A DNA stretch of 11,145 nt from DALYJJ01 sp031969915 (GTDB lineage: Bacteria > Acidobacteriota > Terriglobia > Bryobacterales > Bryobacteraceae), in NCBI GenBank assembly GCA_031969915.1, contig DALYJJ010000176.1, forward strand, positions 1 to 11,145, given 5' to 3'. The notes beneath the pieces were generated by a model. That model was not told where the DNA came from. It saw nothing but the letters and a program-made list of their open reading frames with translations, and did not search any database. Every line of letters begins with the position of its first letter. Position 1 is the stretch's first letter. Both the position numbers and the translations under genes were made by a program. Below, piece after piece: positions 1 to 6,522 of this stretch.

Positions 1-79
1 CGCGCAACCTGGACACGCCTATGTCGTCTATCTGCCGCCCGCCGGCAGATAGACGACATAGGCGTGTCCCGGTTGCGCG
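1..79. repeat. Near-perfect inverted repeat (fold-back) at window edge
   Basis: Bases 1-37 are the reverse complement of 43-79 with one mismatch (t at 10 against c at 70), around a 5-base spacer at 38-42. The right arm (43-79) is ordinary coding sequence of the minus-strand glycoside hydrolase gene. The left arm repeats it backwards, which creates the in-frame stop at 28-30. A real terminator hairpin would not copy coding sequence at 36 of 37 positions, and there is no T-tract. The best reading is a fold-back chimera at a contig end, and the palindrome may continue outside the window. Confidence 0.93.
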
Positions 80-1350
80 AGGCAATAGCGCGAACTCGAC
101 AGGTGGCCGCCCGGCGTCATTGCCGCCAGGTTGAGCCGAGCCGCCAGGCGCGCCACCCGGCCCATCTGCTCCCGCACCGGCGCCCAGTCCGGATAGTCCG
201 CCGTGTTTTTCTGGATGCCGCCCTTCAACACCATCCAGGGGGCGTCCTTCGCGGAGATCGTCCCCGCGATGGGCGCCCAGCTATCCATGAAGATCGGATT
301 GTGGCCTCGCGTGAAGGCCTTCCAGACCCACTGCGGCGTCCCGCCGTGGCCCCACAGGTGATCCGTATCGAGGAGGATCACCTTTCGGCCGTCGTTGGCG
401 GGCGGGTCCTCTTCGTAGTGCTCCAGGAAGGTTGAGCCCGGATACTCCCAGTCCGCCGGCTGCTTGGCCGGCGACACCCAGTCGGCCGGGCTCGCAAACA
501 GGTCTTCGTTCCACATCTTCGGGCTCACCGCGTGGGTGAAGCCCACGGGGTGCTGGCGCGGTTTGGTCCTCTCATAATCCTTCACGAAACGGATCATGTG
601 GTTCTGCCACTCCACCGTGCCGCCCTCGTTGATGATCTCGTAGAGCACGTTGTCGAACCCGTTCACGGTGTCGACGACCTTGCGCACGTACGCCTCCTGC
701 CGCTTGCGGACCTCCGGAACCTTGAGGCTGTGGAGGGTTGGCTTCTCATTGGAGTCGGCGTTGGTGTGGGGCGCGGCCAGACCCTGAATGTTGTTCGGGC
801 CGTGGTAGGGATGGGAGAGAAACGGATCGCCTCCCGGGCCGCCGGTCTTCTTCAGGCTCCACCCCTGGAAGAGCATCACCGATACATAGAAGCCGCGGTC
901 TCGCGCCTTGGCGATGCGCTCCCGCAGGCGCTCGAAGTAGGGCTCATTCCATCGGTCGAGATCGAACTTCGGTTGGCCGTCCAGCGCCTGGCCCGGTCCG
1001 GTGCGGGCATAGGGAAGAGGATCGAAGCGGATGTAGTCCTGCGTCCAGCCGGCGAGTTCGGCGTGCTCCCAGTGCCACAGGCGGATGAAGTTATGTCCGT
1101 GCTTCTCGCACATCGCGAGAAACGCGTCGTAGTCGAACGCCGCATCGCCCTTGGCCCGCACATCCTGGACCGTGGCCCAGGTGTGGGAACCGGTCAGCAG
1201 CACGGCCGCGCCATCCGGCCGCGCGAAGTAGCGGCCATTCTCCGGATGCGGGCGAAGGGGGCCGGTGGCGGCCGGGCGCGCGGTCTGGGAGAGAGCGGCG
1301 CCCGTCAGAAACAGCACCGCGGCGGCCGCGCGAATCGGAGTGAAGGGCAT
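28..1350 (-). CDS. Secreted glycoside hydrolase, TIM-barrel (clan GH-A-like), 3' end artificially closed
   Basis: The 440-codon frame encodes a probable exported carbohydrate-active enzyme. Residues 1-21 form a signal peptide (basic start, hydrophobic AAAAVLFLTGAALS, then Q). The next block, PHPENGRYFARPDG then LLTGSHTWAT, is typical of the start of bacterial TIM-barrel hydrolases related to the GH5/DUF4038 type. FIRLWHWEH (88-96) looks like a barrel strand, and YEIINEGG (237-244) gives E242 as the likely acid/base after Asn. LLDTDHLWGH (326-335) and MDSW (355-358) are late barrel strands, and the catalytic nucleophile is not certain. The ATG at 1350 has GGAGG on the minus strand (1359-1363) 8 bases upstream. 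The last residues lie in the inverted repeat: sequence is trustworthy only down to about base 43, and the stop at 28-30 is created by the fold-back. The true protein very likely continues into a C-terminal beta domain. Substrate is unknown. The gene is divergent from the HEAT/SEC-C gene. Confidence 0.85.
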   Translation of the reverse strand: MPFTPIRAAAAVLFLTGAALSQTARPAATGPLRPHPENGRYFARPDGAAVLLTGSHTWATVQDVRAKGDAAFDYDAFLAMCEKHGHNFIRLWHWEHAELAGWTQDYIRFDPLPYARTGPGQALDGQPKFDLDRWNEPYFERLRERIAKARDRGFYVSVMLFQGWSLKKTGGPGGDPFLSHPYHGPNNIQGLAAPHTNADSNEKPTLHSLKVPEVRKRQEAYVRKVVDTVNGFDNVLYEIINEGGTVEWQNHMIRFVKDYERTKPRQHPVGFTHAVSPKMWNEDLFASPADWVSPAKQPADWEYPGSTFLEHYEEDPPANDGRKVILLDTDHLWGHGGTPQWVWKAFTRGHNPIFMDSWAPIAGTISAKDAPWMVLKGGIQKNTADYPDWAPVREQMGRVARLAARLNLAAMTPGGHLSSSRYCLAQPGHAYVVYLPAGGR

Positions 1351-1454
1351 GAAGGGAGCCTCCGGACTTCAAACTAGCATGGCCGCATCGTCCGCTCGAG
1401 GGCCACGCCGCCGTCCCGTCCGTCCTCCGTTTTCACCTCTGTTACGATTCGGTT
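1351..1454. promoter_or_regulatory. Divergent intergenic region with weak promoter-like elements
   Basis: This 104-base gap separates two divergently read genes, so it should hold both promoters. On the plus strand TACGAT (1444-1449) resembles a -10 element. It would place the transcript start at or next to the GTG at 1455, but no good -35 is visible. On the minus strand a TGCTAGTTT-like extended -10 covers about 1371-1379. Neither is strong enough to call firmly. Confidence 0.25.
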
Positions 1455-3029
1455 GTGGCACTGACACCGGACCGGTTCGGCGAAGCGAGCGTGACGGAAC
1501 TGCTGGAGGCGGGCGCGCAGGCGCGCGTCGGTCTCGATCAACGATGGGTACGGGCGATCGCAGGCCGCGGAGCGGCCGCCGTGGACGAACTCGTCGCCTT
1601 CGGTCTGCGGGAGGAAGACGACGAGGCTCCGGTTTCGCTGGAGGGTGACGTCCTCGCCATCCTTCGCGCGCTTCGCACGGCGAAGGCCCTGCCGTTCTAT
1701 GTGGAGATGGTGCGCCGCGATCCGCTCGAGATGCCGGACGATCTCCTGGCCGCCTTCCTGGAACTGGGCGCCGAATCCCTCGAACCGCTCCTCGCGCTGC
1801 ATGAAGAGCTGGGTTCGGAGGACGGCGCCGAAGTGGCCTTCGTGCTCGCCGCCCTGGGCGTGCATGACGAGCGCGTGCGGCGGATTCTTCTCGAGCGGCT
1901 GGCCATGGACCCGCTCGACGCCTCCATCTCCCTGGCTCTCTATCGCGACCCGGAGACCAAGGCCGCCCTTGAGGCCGAGCTCGCCGACCTGGACCCCGGT
2001 GACCCGGACTCCGACACGCTGCGCCGCGAGTTGGCCGAAGCCGCCGAGGCCGTGTTGCAGCCGAAGCCCGAGCCGCACGAGGAACCGTACGACCTTTGGT
2101 CGCTCTATCCGGCCGAGGCGGCGCCCGCCATGGCGGACCTGCCGGTGAACACCCGCCTGGAGTTCCTGGATAGCGGCGTGGCCGAGTACCGCAGCGCGGC
2201 GGCCGAGAGTTTCTCGAACACCGAGCACACTCCCGCGATCCGCGACCGGCTCCTCCGCGCCGCGAAGGAGGATGAGAACGTGGGCGTCCGCGCCGCGGCG
2301 TGGCGCTCGCTCGGCGAGTCCATCGACGAGAAGCCGGTGCGCGCGGCGATGGAAGCCAGGCTGGACGACGACACCGCCCCGCTGGAGGAGCGGGCCGGAG
2401 TTCTGGTGGGCCTCTCCGCCGATGCGAGCGAAGCGGTTCTCTTGCGCATGAAGCAGTTCTACGAAACCCCCGAAGTACGCGCCGCCGCCCTGGAAGCGAT
2501 GTGGAAGACCATGGACCGGCGGTTCGCCTCCTACTTCCCCAAACACCTGGACGACGCCGACATCGAAGTCCGCCGCCAGGCCGTCTGGGGCGTCGGCTTC
2601 CTGGGGATCCAGTCCGAGGTGTCCCGCCTGCGCAAACTCTTCGAGATGGAGGAACTGCGCGAAGACGCTCTCTTCGCCTACGCGCTCGCCGTACCCGGCG
2701 AGGTCTCCCGGGGCCGCGTGCGTGGGCTCTTCCGCAAGGTGGAAAACGACGCCGGCGGACTTTCGGAGAACGAGGAAGAGCTGGTCCAGGTGGCGCTCGA
2801 TCAGCGCCTGATGCTCCATGGCTTCGAGCCCTTCTTCTTTCCCGAGGAGCACGAGCAGGAACACGAGCACGAGCACCACGGCGGCGGCCATCACCACCAC
2901 CACCACCCGGAACCGGGCACCGATCCCGCGGTTCTCCCGGCCGCTTCATCGAACGGCGGGAAGATCGGCCGCAACGATCCCTGCCCGTGCGGGAGCGGCA
3001 AGAAGTACAAGAAATGCCATGGCGCATAG
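1455..3029 (+). CDS. HEAT-like repeat protein with His-rich stretch and C-terminal SEC-C motif
   Basis: A 524-residue, acidic, almost wholly helical protein without signal peptide or membrane segment, so presumably cytoplasmic. From about residue 240 to 420 it has HEAT-like helix pairs, for example VRAAAWRSLGE and VRRQAVWGVGFLG. Similar leucine/alanine-rich helices fill residues 30-190. Residues 464-484 are Glu/His-rich and end in six consecutive His. The C-terminus (506-523) is a canonical SEC-C zinc motif, NDPCPCGSGKKYKKCHG, with C510, C512, C521 and H522 as ligands. SEC-C motifs occur at the end of SecA and in many unrelated proteins, often in protein-protein or nucleic-acid contexts, so they do not fix the function. 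The start is GTG at 1455. No Shine-Dalgarno precedes it, and a -10-like element lies just upstream, so leaderless translation is possible. An intrinsic terminator 24 bases downstream makes it a single-gene unit. The specific role is unknown. Confidence 0.85.
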   Translation: MALTPDRFGEASVTELLEAGAQARVGLDQRWVRAIAGRGAAAVDELVAFGLREEDDEAPVSLEGDVLAILRALRTAKALPFYVEMVRRDPLEMPDDLLAAFLELGAESLEPLLALHEELGSEDGAEVAFVLAALGVHDERVRRILLERLAMDPLDASISLALYRDPETKAALEAELADLDPGDPDSDTLRRELAEAAEAVLQPKPEPHEEPYDLWSLYPAEAAPAMADLPVNTRLEFLDSGVAEYRSAAAESFSNTEHTPAIRDRLLRAAKEDENVGVRAAAWRSLGESIDEKPVRAAMEARLDDDTAPLEERAGVLVGLSADASEAVLLRMKQFYETPEVRAAALEAMWKTMDRRFASYFPKHLDDADIEVRRQAVWGVGFLGIQSEVSRLRKLFEMEELREDALFAYALAVPGEVSRGRVRGLFRKVENDAGGLSENEEELVQVALDQRLMLHGFEPFFFPEEHEQEHEHEHHGGGHHHHHHPEPGTDPAVLPAASSNGGKIGRNDPCPCGSGKKYKKCHGA

Positions 3030-3052
3030 TCCGATGGGCCGGGCGGGCTAAG

Positions 3053-3082
3053 AACATTTCGCCTCGAAATTGTTTTGTTTTT
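3053..3082 (+). terminator. Rho-independent terminator after the HEAT/SEC-C gene
   Basis: AACA-TTTCG (3053-3061), loop CCT (3062-3064) and CGAAA-T-TGTT (3065-3074) form a 9-bp stem with one bulged T at 3070. The tail TTGTTTTT (3075-3082) follows directly. It lies 24 bases past the stop codon at 3029 and separates this gene from the next operon. Confidence 0.85.
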
Positions 3083-3131
3083 CACGTAACCTCCATCGCC
3101 CGTTAAACGGCCGCCGTCATCCTGATACGGA

Positions 3132-4007
3132 ATGACAGCCCTATCCAGGCGTAGTTGGTTCGCGTGGCTCGCTGCAGCCCTGCTTCTCCGGCCGGTTCGG
3201 CTGGCCGCTTCGCTTTCGCACCAGGCCCGGCGGCGCCGTTATCGCGCCGACGCCGTGATCACGTTTCTCGGCATCCCCATCTACTCCCGCGAGGACGTGG
3301 GCGGCGGGTATGCCGTGTTCGAAGAGACCAAGGTCGAGGGGGGACGGCGGCTGTCCATCGAATTTGCGGGTGGTTCGCGCCCTGAACGCGCGCGCGGCCT
3401 GAACCGCCTCGGGTTCATCCGCGAAACCGTTTGGGAACGCGGGGGCCGGCTGGAGGAAGCCCGCTATTTCGGTTTCATGACCTCTTCGCCGGAGCAGGAT
3501 TTCGACCAGGCCAAGAAGGCGCTCGCCGCGCAGCAGGGCTCGCTTCCCTACAGCGCCGTGGACGGCCTCGCCGCCCAGGGCCGCATGGTGAGCGCCAAGG
3601 CTCGTCTGCTGTTCCCGCCGACGTACTCCTTCGCCCGGCATCGGGAACTGATCGGCGAAGTGGAGCGGATCTTCCCGGAGAATCGACAGGCGCCGGTCGA
3701 GACCGAGACCGGCTCCGGCACCTTCCTTTATGCGCTCTCCCAGGCCATGGCCGCGCCTCTCTCCCGCTTCGCCTGCGACTACGCGTGGAACGGCAAGCTC
3801 TACGAGCTGCGCGTCGAGAAGAACCGCGAGAAGAGCGGGCAATGGCGCCTCAAAGGCCGTGTCGCGGAGCGCGGGGCCAAGGGGGGCGCCGCCTTCCGGC
3901 TCTGGTATGACGACGGCCCAGGTCCGGTGCTGCCCTCCAAGATTGAATTCGACGCCCGCTCGTTTCTCAAGCTGAGTTTTGTCGCCGCCGGCGAGGAGGC
4001 CGCATGA
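3132..4007 (+). CDS. Exported protein of unknown function, first gene of PHP/glycosyltransferase operon
   Basis: I do not recognise a firm family for this 291-residue protein. The N-terminus has LSRRSWFAWLAAALLL followed by a small-residue region near 25-28. This is a signal peptide or anchor, and the SRRSWF start is close to but not a perfect twin-arginine motif. The rest is a soluble, probably beta-rich domain: a short strand pattern ITFLGIPIYSRED (43-55), many alternating basic/hydrophobic strands, and a late segment LPSKIEFDARSFLKLSF (267-283). The closing pattern loosely resembles periplasmic DUF3108-type proteins, and I put little weight on that. There is only one Cys (C215), and no catalytic motif is evident. 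The ATG at 3132 has only a weak upstream ACGGA. The stop overlaps the next ATG (ATGA, 4004-4007), so it is translationally coupled to the PHP gene and likely acts in the same process. Confidence 0.7.
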   Translation: MTALSRRSWFAWLAAALLLRPVRLAASLSHQARRRRYRADAVITFLGIPIYSREDVGGGYAVFEETKVEGGRRLSIEFAGGSRPERARGLNRLGFIRETVWERGGRLEEARYFGFMTSSPEQDFDQAKKALAAQQGSLPYSAVDGLAAQGRMVSAKARLLFPPTYSFARHRELIGEVERIFPENRQAPVETETGSGTFLYALSQAMAAPLSRFACDYAWNGKLYELRVEKNREKSGQWRLKGRVAERGAKGGAAFRLWYDDGPGPVLPSKIEFDARSFLKLSFVAAGEEAA

Positions 4008-5134
4008 ACCGCTCCCGCCTCCACTTCTACTGGAAAGACCGCCGGTTCGCCGAGCGCTTCCGCACGGGCGTTTCGCTGCACAGCCACACTCTGTTCTCCC
4101 GGGAGCGCCTCGACCTGATCCCGCGCTATGCCATGCGGATCCCGATCCTCCGCGAAGCCGTCACGCACCGGCTGCGGCGCTATCGCGAACGGACCGGCCA
4201 GGAAGTCGATTTCGGCCGCGCCTGGTGGACTCCTCCCCTGCCCCCGCGCCAGGCCCACGATCTCGAGCGAACGCAAATCGAGCAGCGGCTGGACCTGGAA
4301 GCCCTGGTGTCGCTTACCGACCACGACAGCATCGAAGCAGGGCTCCAACTGTCGGTGGTGGATCCGGCCGCCCCGCTCTCGGTGGAATGGACAGTGCCCT
4401 TTGGCGCGTCGTTCTTTCACCTGGGCCTCCACAACCTGCCTCGGGACAGCGCCGCCGGGATCATGGCCCGCCTGAGCGAACTGACCGCCCAACCGAAACC
4501 CGAGGCCGTTCGCGAGATGCTCGGCGAACTCGACGCCCGTCACGATCTTCTGATCGTCTTCAACCATCCGCTGTGGGATGAGAAGGGAATCGGCCTGGAA
4601 GGCCATCGGCGCTTGTTCGAGGAATTCATGGGTTGGTTCGGCCGCTACTTCCACGCCTTCGAGCTGAACGGATGGCGGACCTGGGCCGAGAATCGCGCCG
4701 TGATGCGCGCAGCGGCGGTTCACGGGAAGCCGGTGATCTCCGGCGGCGACCGGCACGGCCTGGAGCCCAACGCGAACGTGAACCTGACCAACGCGGGCTG
4801 CTTCGAGGAGTTCGTCGAGGAGATTCGCGCCGGCATCAGCGACGTGCTCTTTCTGCCCCAGTACCGGGAGTCGCGGACGCTGCGCACCATCCACACCATC
4901 GGCGACATCCTCCGCGACAACGCACGGCACGAGTTCGGCTGGGTGCGCTGGACCGACCGGATCTTCTATCGTTGTAACGACGGTGTGGCGCGGAACCTCA
5001 CCGAGCTTTGGCGCAACGGCAAGGAGCCGGCGGTCGTCCTTTCGTTTGTGAAGCTGATGGCCCTGCTCGACAACCACCAGGTGCGCTCGGCGCTCCGGGT
5101 TGCGCTGCCCGATCGAGAGGAGGTCGCTTTGTGA
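4004..5134 (+). CDS. PHP-domain metal-dependent phosphoesterase
   Basis: A 376-residue protein with the full set of PHP metal-ligand motifs. These are SLHSHT (H26, H28), LTDHDS (D106, H107, D108), SVEW (E128), FHLGLHN (H139), FNHP (H188) and GGDRHG (D249, H251). This is the YciV/TrpH-like arrangement of a trinuclear-metal phosphoesterase active on small phosphorylated or nucleotide substrates. The actual substrate is unknown. Unlike typical members, where HxH and TDHD are about 33 residues apart, here they are about 79 apart. The extra ~45 residues (about 35-95) contain basic and proline-rich stretches. A C-terminal extension (about 285-376) follows the last ligand. There is no signal peptide, so it is cytoplasmic. 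The ATG has a strong GAGGAGG (3993-3999) 4 bases upstream and overlaps the previous stop. The gene's end overlaps the glycosyltransferase start (GTGA). The context suggests sugar-phosphate or lipid-linked glycan chemistry. Confidence 0.88.
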   Translation: MNRSRLHFYWKDRRFAERFRTGVSLHSHTLFSRERLDLIPRYAMRIPILREAVTHRLRRYRERTGQEVDFGRAWWTPPLPPRQAHDLERTQIEQRLDLEALVSLTDHDSIEAGLQLSVVDPAAPLSVEWTVPFGASFFHLGLHNLPRDSAAGIMARLSELTAQPKPEAVREMLGELDARHDLLIVFNHPLWDEKGIGLEGHRRLFEEFMGWFGRYFHAFELNGWRTWAENRAVMRAAAVHGKPVISGGDRHGLEPNANVNLTNAGCFEEFVEEIRAGISDVLFLPQYRESRTLRTIHTIGDILRDNARHEFGWVRWTDRIFYRCNDGVARNLTELWRNGKEPAVVLSFVKLMALLDNHQVRSALRVALPDREEVAL

Positions 5135-6348
5135 GTTCGCTCCCGCGCGTCGCGTTCTTCGCCGACAGCTTCCACGAAGTCAACGGCGTGGCGCTGACCA
5201 GCCGTCAGTTGGACGCCTTTGCCCGCCGCCGGGGCTATCCTTTCTTATGCGTCCGCGGCGCCTCGGAGGACGGCTCGATCAGCGATGGCGAGCATACCGG
5301 CATCGATCTCCGGCGCGGCTGGGCGTCCTTCTCGCTCGACCGCGACCTCCGCTGCGATCCCCTGCTGCTCCGGTGGCGCGGGCGGATCGGCGACGCCCTG
5401 CGCCGGTTCCGGCCCGATGTGATCCACGTGACCGGCCCTAACGACATGGGCATTCTTGGCGTCTATCTCGCTCACCAGATGGGCGTTCCCGTTCTGGCGT
5501 CCTGGCAGACCAATGTGCACGAGTACGGCCGGCGGCGCCTGGAACGGATGCTCGGCTTCCTGCCGGCCGGGACGCGCGCCCGCGCCGGGGCCTGGGCGGA
5601 GAGGGAGTCGTTCCGGGCTGTGACCTGGTTCTATCGCTTGGCGAAGGTGATTCTGGCCCCCAACCGGGAACTGGTCGAGACGATCGGCAGGGAGACCGGC
5701 CGCCCGGTTTACCTGATGCAGCGGGGCGTGGATACAACGGCCTTCTCGCCCGCCTTCCGTGCGCGACAGGACCAGGAAGTGGTGCTGGGCTACGTCGGCC
5801 GCTTGCAGCCGGAAAAGAACGTCGCGCTTCTCGTCGACGTCGAGCGCGCCCTTCGCGCCGCCGGTGTCGAAAATTACCGCTTCCTGGTGGCCGGCGACGG
5901 CAGCGAGCGTGGACGCCTTCAGAAGGAGCTGCTTCGTGCGGACCTCCCCGGGGTCCTCAAGGGAAACGATCTGTCGAAGGCGTATGCCAACATGGACGTC
6001 TTCCTCTTCCCGTCCCACACCGACACCTTCGGCAACGTCATTCAGGAAGCCATGGCCTCGGGCGTGCCCTCCGTGGTCACTTCCGGCGGCGGCCCCAAGT
6101 TCATCGTACGCGACGGTCAGACGGGCCTCGTCGCCCCGGACGACGAAGGCTTCTGCCGGCTCGCCGTCGAACTCGCATCGGACCCGGACGCCCGGCGCCG
6201 GATGGGAGAGGCCGCGCGCACTCAGGCGCTAGAGGCGTCCTGGGATCGCGTCTTCGAGCGCGTCTACTTGGCGTACGAAGAATGCATCACTCGATGCAGA
6301 GAATCGCAACAGCCGGTGTCGTATTCTCCAACACTGTCGAACTCATAG
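5131..6348 (+). CDS. GT4-family glycosyltransferase (GT-B fold)
   Basis: A 405-residue retaining glycosyltransferase. The N-terminal Rossmann half opens with RVAFFADSFHEVNGVA (6-21), with the glycine-containing loop VNGVA typical of GT4 acceptor-side domains. It also has DVIHVTGP (96-103) and SWQTNVHEYG (124-133). The donor half has GYVGRLQPEKN (220-230, R224 and K229 for the sugar-nucleotide phosphates), VAGDGSER (253-260) and HTDTFGNVIQEAMASG (296-311). The last carries the Ex7E-type signature with D298 in the first position and E306 in the second. The sequence is closest in style to mannosyl- or glucosyltransferases of the MgtA/PimB type, but donor and acceptor cannot be fixed. There is no membrane helix, so it is probably a peripheral enzyme at the inner membrane face. 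I chose GTG at 5131 because AGGAGG (5118-5123) sits 7 bases before it, it overlaps the preceding stop by 4 bases, and the fold begins right after it. The open frame further upstream only overlaps the PHP gene. Confidence 0.9.
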   Translation: MSSLPRVAFFADSFHEVNGVALTSRQLDAFARRRGYPFLCVRGASEDGSISDGEHTGIDLRRGWASFSLDRDLRCDPLLLRWRGRIGDALRRFRPDVIHVTGPNDMGILGVYLAHQMGVPVLASWQTNVHEYGRRRLERMLGFLPAGTRARAGAWAERESFRAVTWFYRLAKVILAPNRELVETIGRETGRPVYLMQRGVDTTAFSPAFRARQDQEVVLGYVGRLQPEKNVALLVDVERALRAAGVENYRFLVAGDGSERGRLQKELLRADLPGVLKGNDLSKAYANMDVFLFPSHTDTFGNVIQEAMASGVPSVVTSGGGPKFIVRDGQTGLVAPDDEGFCRLAVELASDPDARRRMGEAARTQALEASWDRVFERVYLAYEECITRCRESQQPVSYSPTLSNS

Positions 6349-6474
6349 AAAAGAAAACTGCTTACGGCGCCTGTTTGTTTTCTCGGCACCCCGGCGTTGC
6401 GAATCCCAACAGGTAGCCTTTCTGGCCAATCAAGATAAGCCTATCTTTTTCAACCACTTCCAGATGTCTTCTCT
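6349..6474 (+). promoter_or_regulatory. Regulatory intergenic region with several dyads upstream of the redox operon
   Basis: This stretch is visibly less GC-rich than its flanks and has no gene. It holds inverted repeats: AGAAAAC (6352-6358) with GTTTTCT (6377-6383), CCTGTT (6370-6375) with AACAGG (6408-6413), and GTTG (6396-6399) with CAAC (6407-6410). The last dyad is centred about 100 bases before the predicted sigma-54 start site, where enhancer sites of NtrC-type activators usually lie. Arms are short, so each could be chance. Confidence 0.3.
6432..6450 (+). terminator. Possible weak terminator or operator dyad
   Basis: AAGATA (6432-6437), loop AGCC and TATCTT (6442-6447) form a perfect 6-bp stem followed by TTT. 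It could terminate the glycosyltransferase operon about 85 bases after its stop. The stem is AT-rich and weak, though, and the 16-base dyad could equally be a protein-binding site for the downstream promoter. Confidence 0.35.
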
Positions 6475-6491
6475 TTGGCGCCAAAACTGCA
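6475..6491 (+). promoter_or_regulatory. Candidate sigma-54 (-24/-12) promoter
   Basis: TTGGCGC-N5-CTGCA at 6475-6491 matches the RpoN consensus TTGGCAC-N5-TTGCA at 10 of 12 core positions. The invariant GG (6477-6478) and GC (6489-6490) are at the required 12-base spacing. The predicted start is near 6502, leaving a short leader with AAGGAG (6506-6511) before the ATG at 6523. The -24 part also lies in a perfect 12-base palindrome TTTGGCGCCAAA (6474-6485), so an operator is an alternative reading. A response regulator encoded at the end of the same gene run could be the activator. Confidence 0.6.
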
Positions 6492-6522
6492 CATAGAGGA
6501 GGCAGAAGGAGATGGTACGAAA

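Noticed and set aside
1..79. Inverted repeat as an intrinsic terminator of the glycoside hydrolase gene
   Set aside because: The right arm is conserved-looking coding sequence and there is no T-tract. A fold-back chimera explains it better.
532..1377. Plus-strand open frame of about 281 codons opposite the glycoside hydrolase
   Set aside because: The minus-strand frame has a signal peptide, barrel motifs and a good ribosome binding site. The plus-strand one has none.
1374..2906. Minus-strand open frame of about 510 codons antisense to the HEAT/SEC-C gene
   Set aside because: The plus-strand frame encodes a recognisable SEC-C motif and ordered helical repeats. The antisense frame is an effect of GC-rich third positions and has no recognisable domain.
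6360..6450. c-di-GMP (GEMM-type) riboswitch before the GcvH-like gene
   Set aside because: I looked for the conserved GGACGCAAAGCC-like core and the paired-helix layout on both strands and did not find them.
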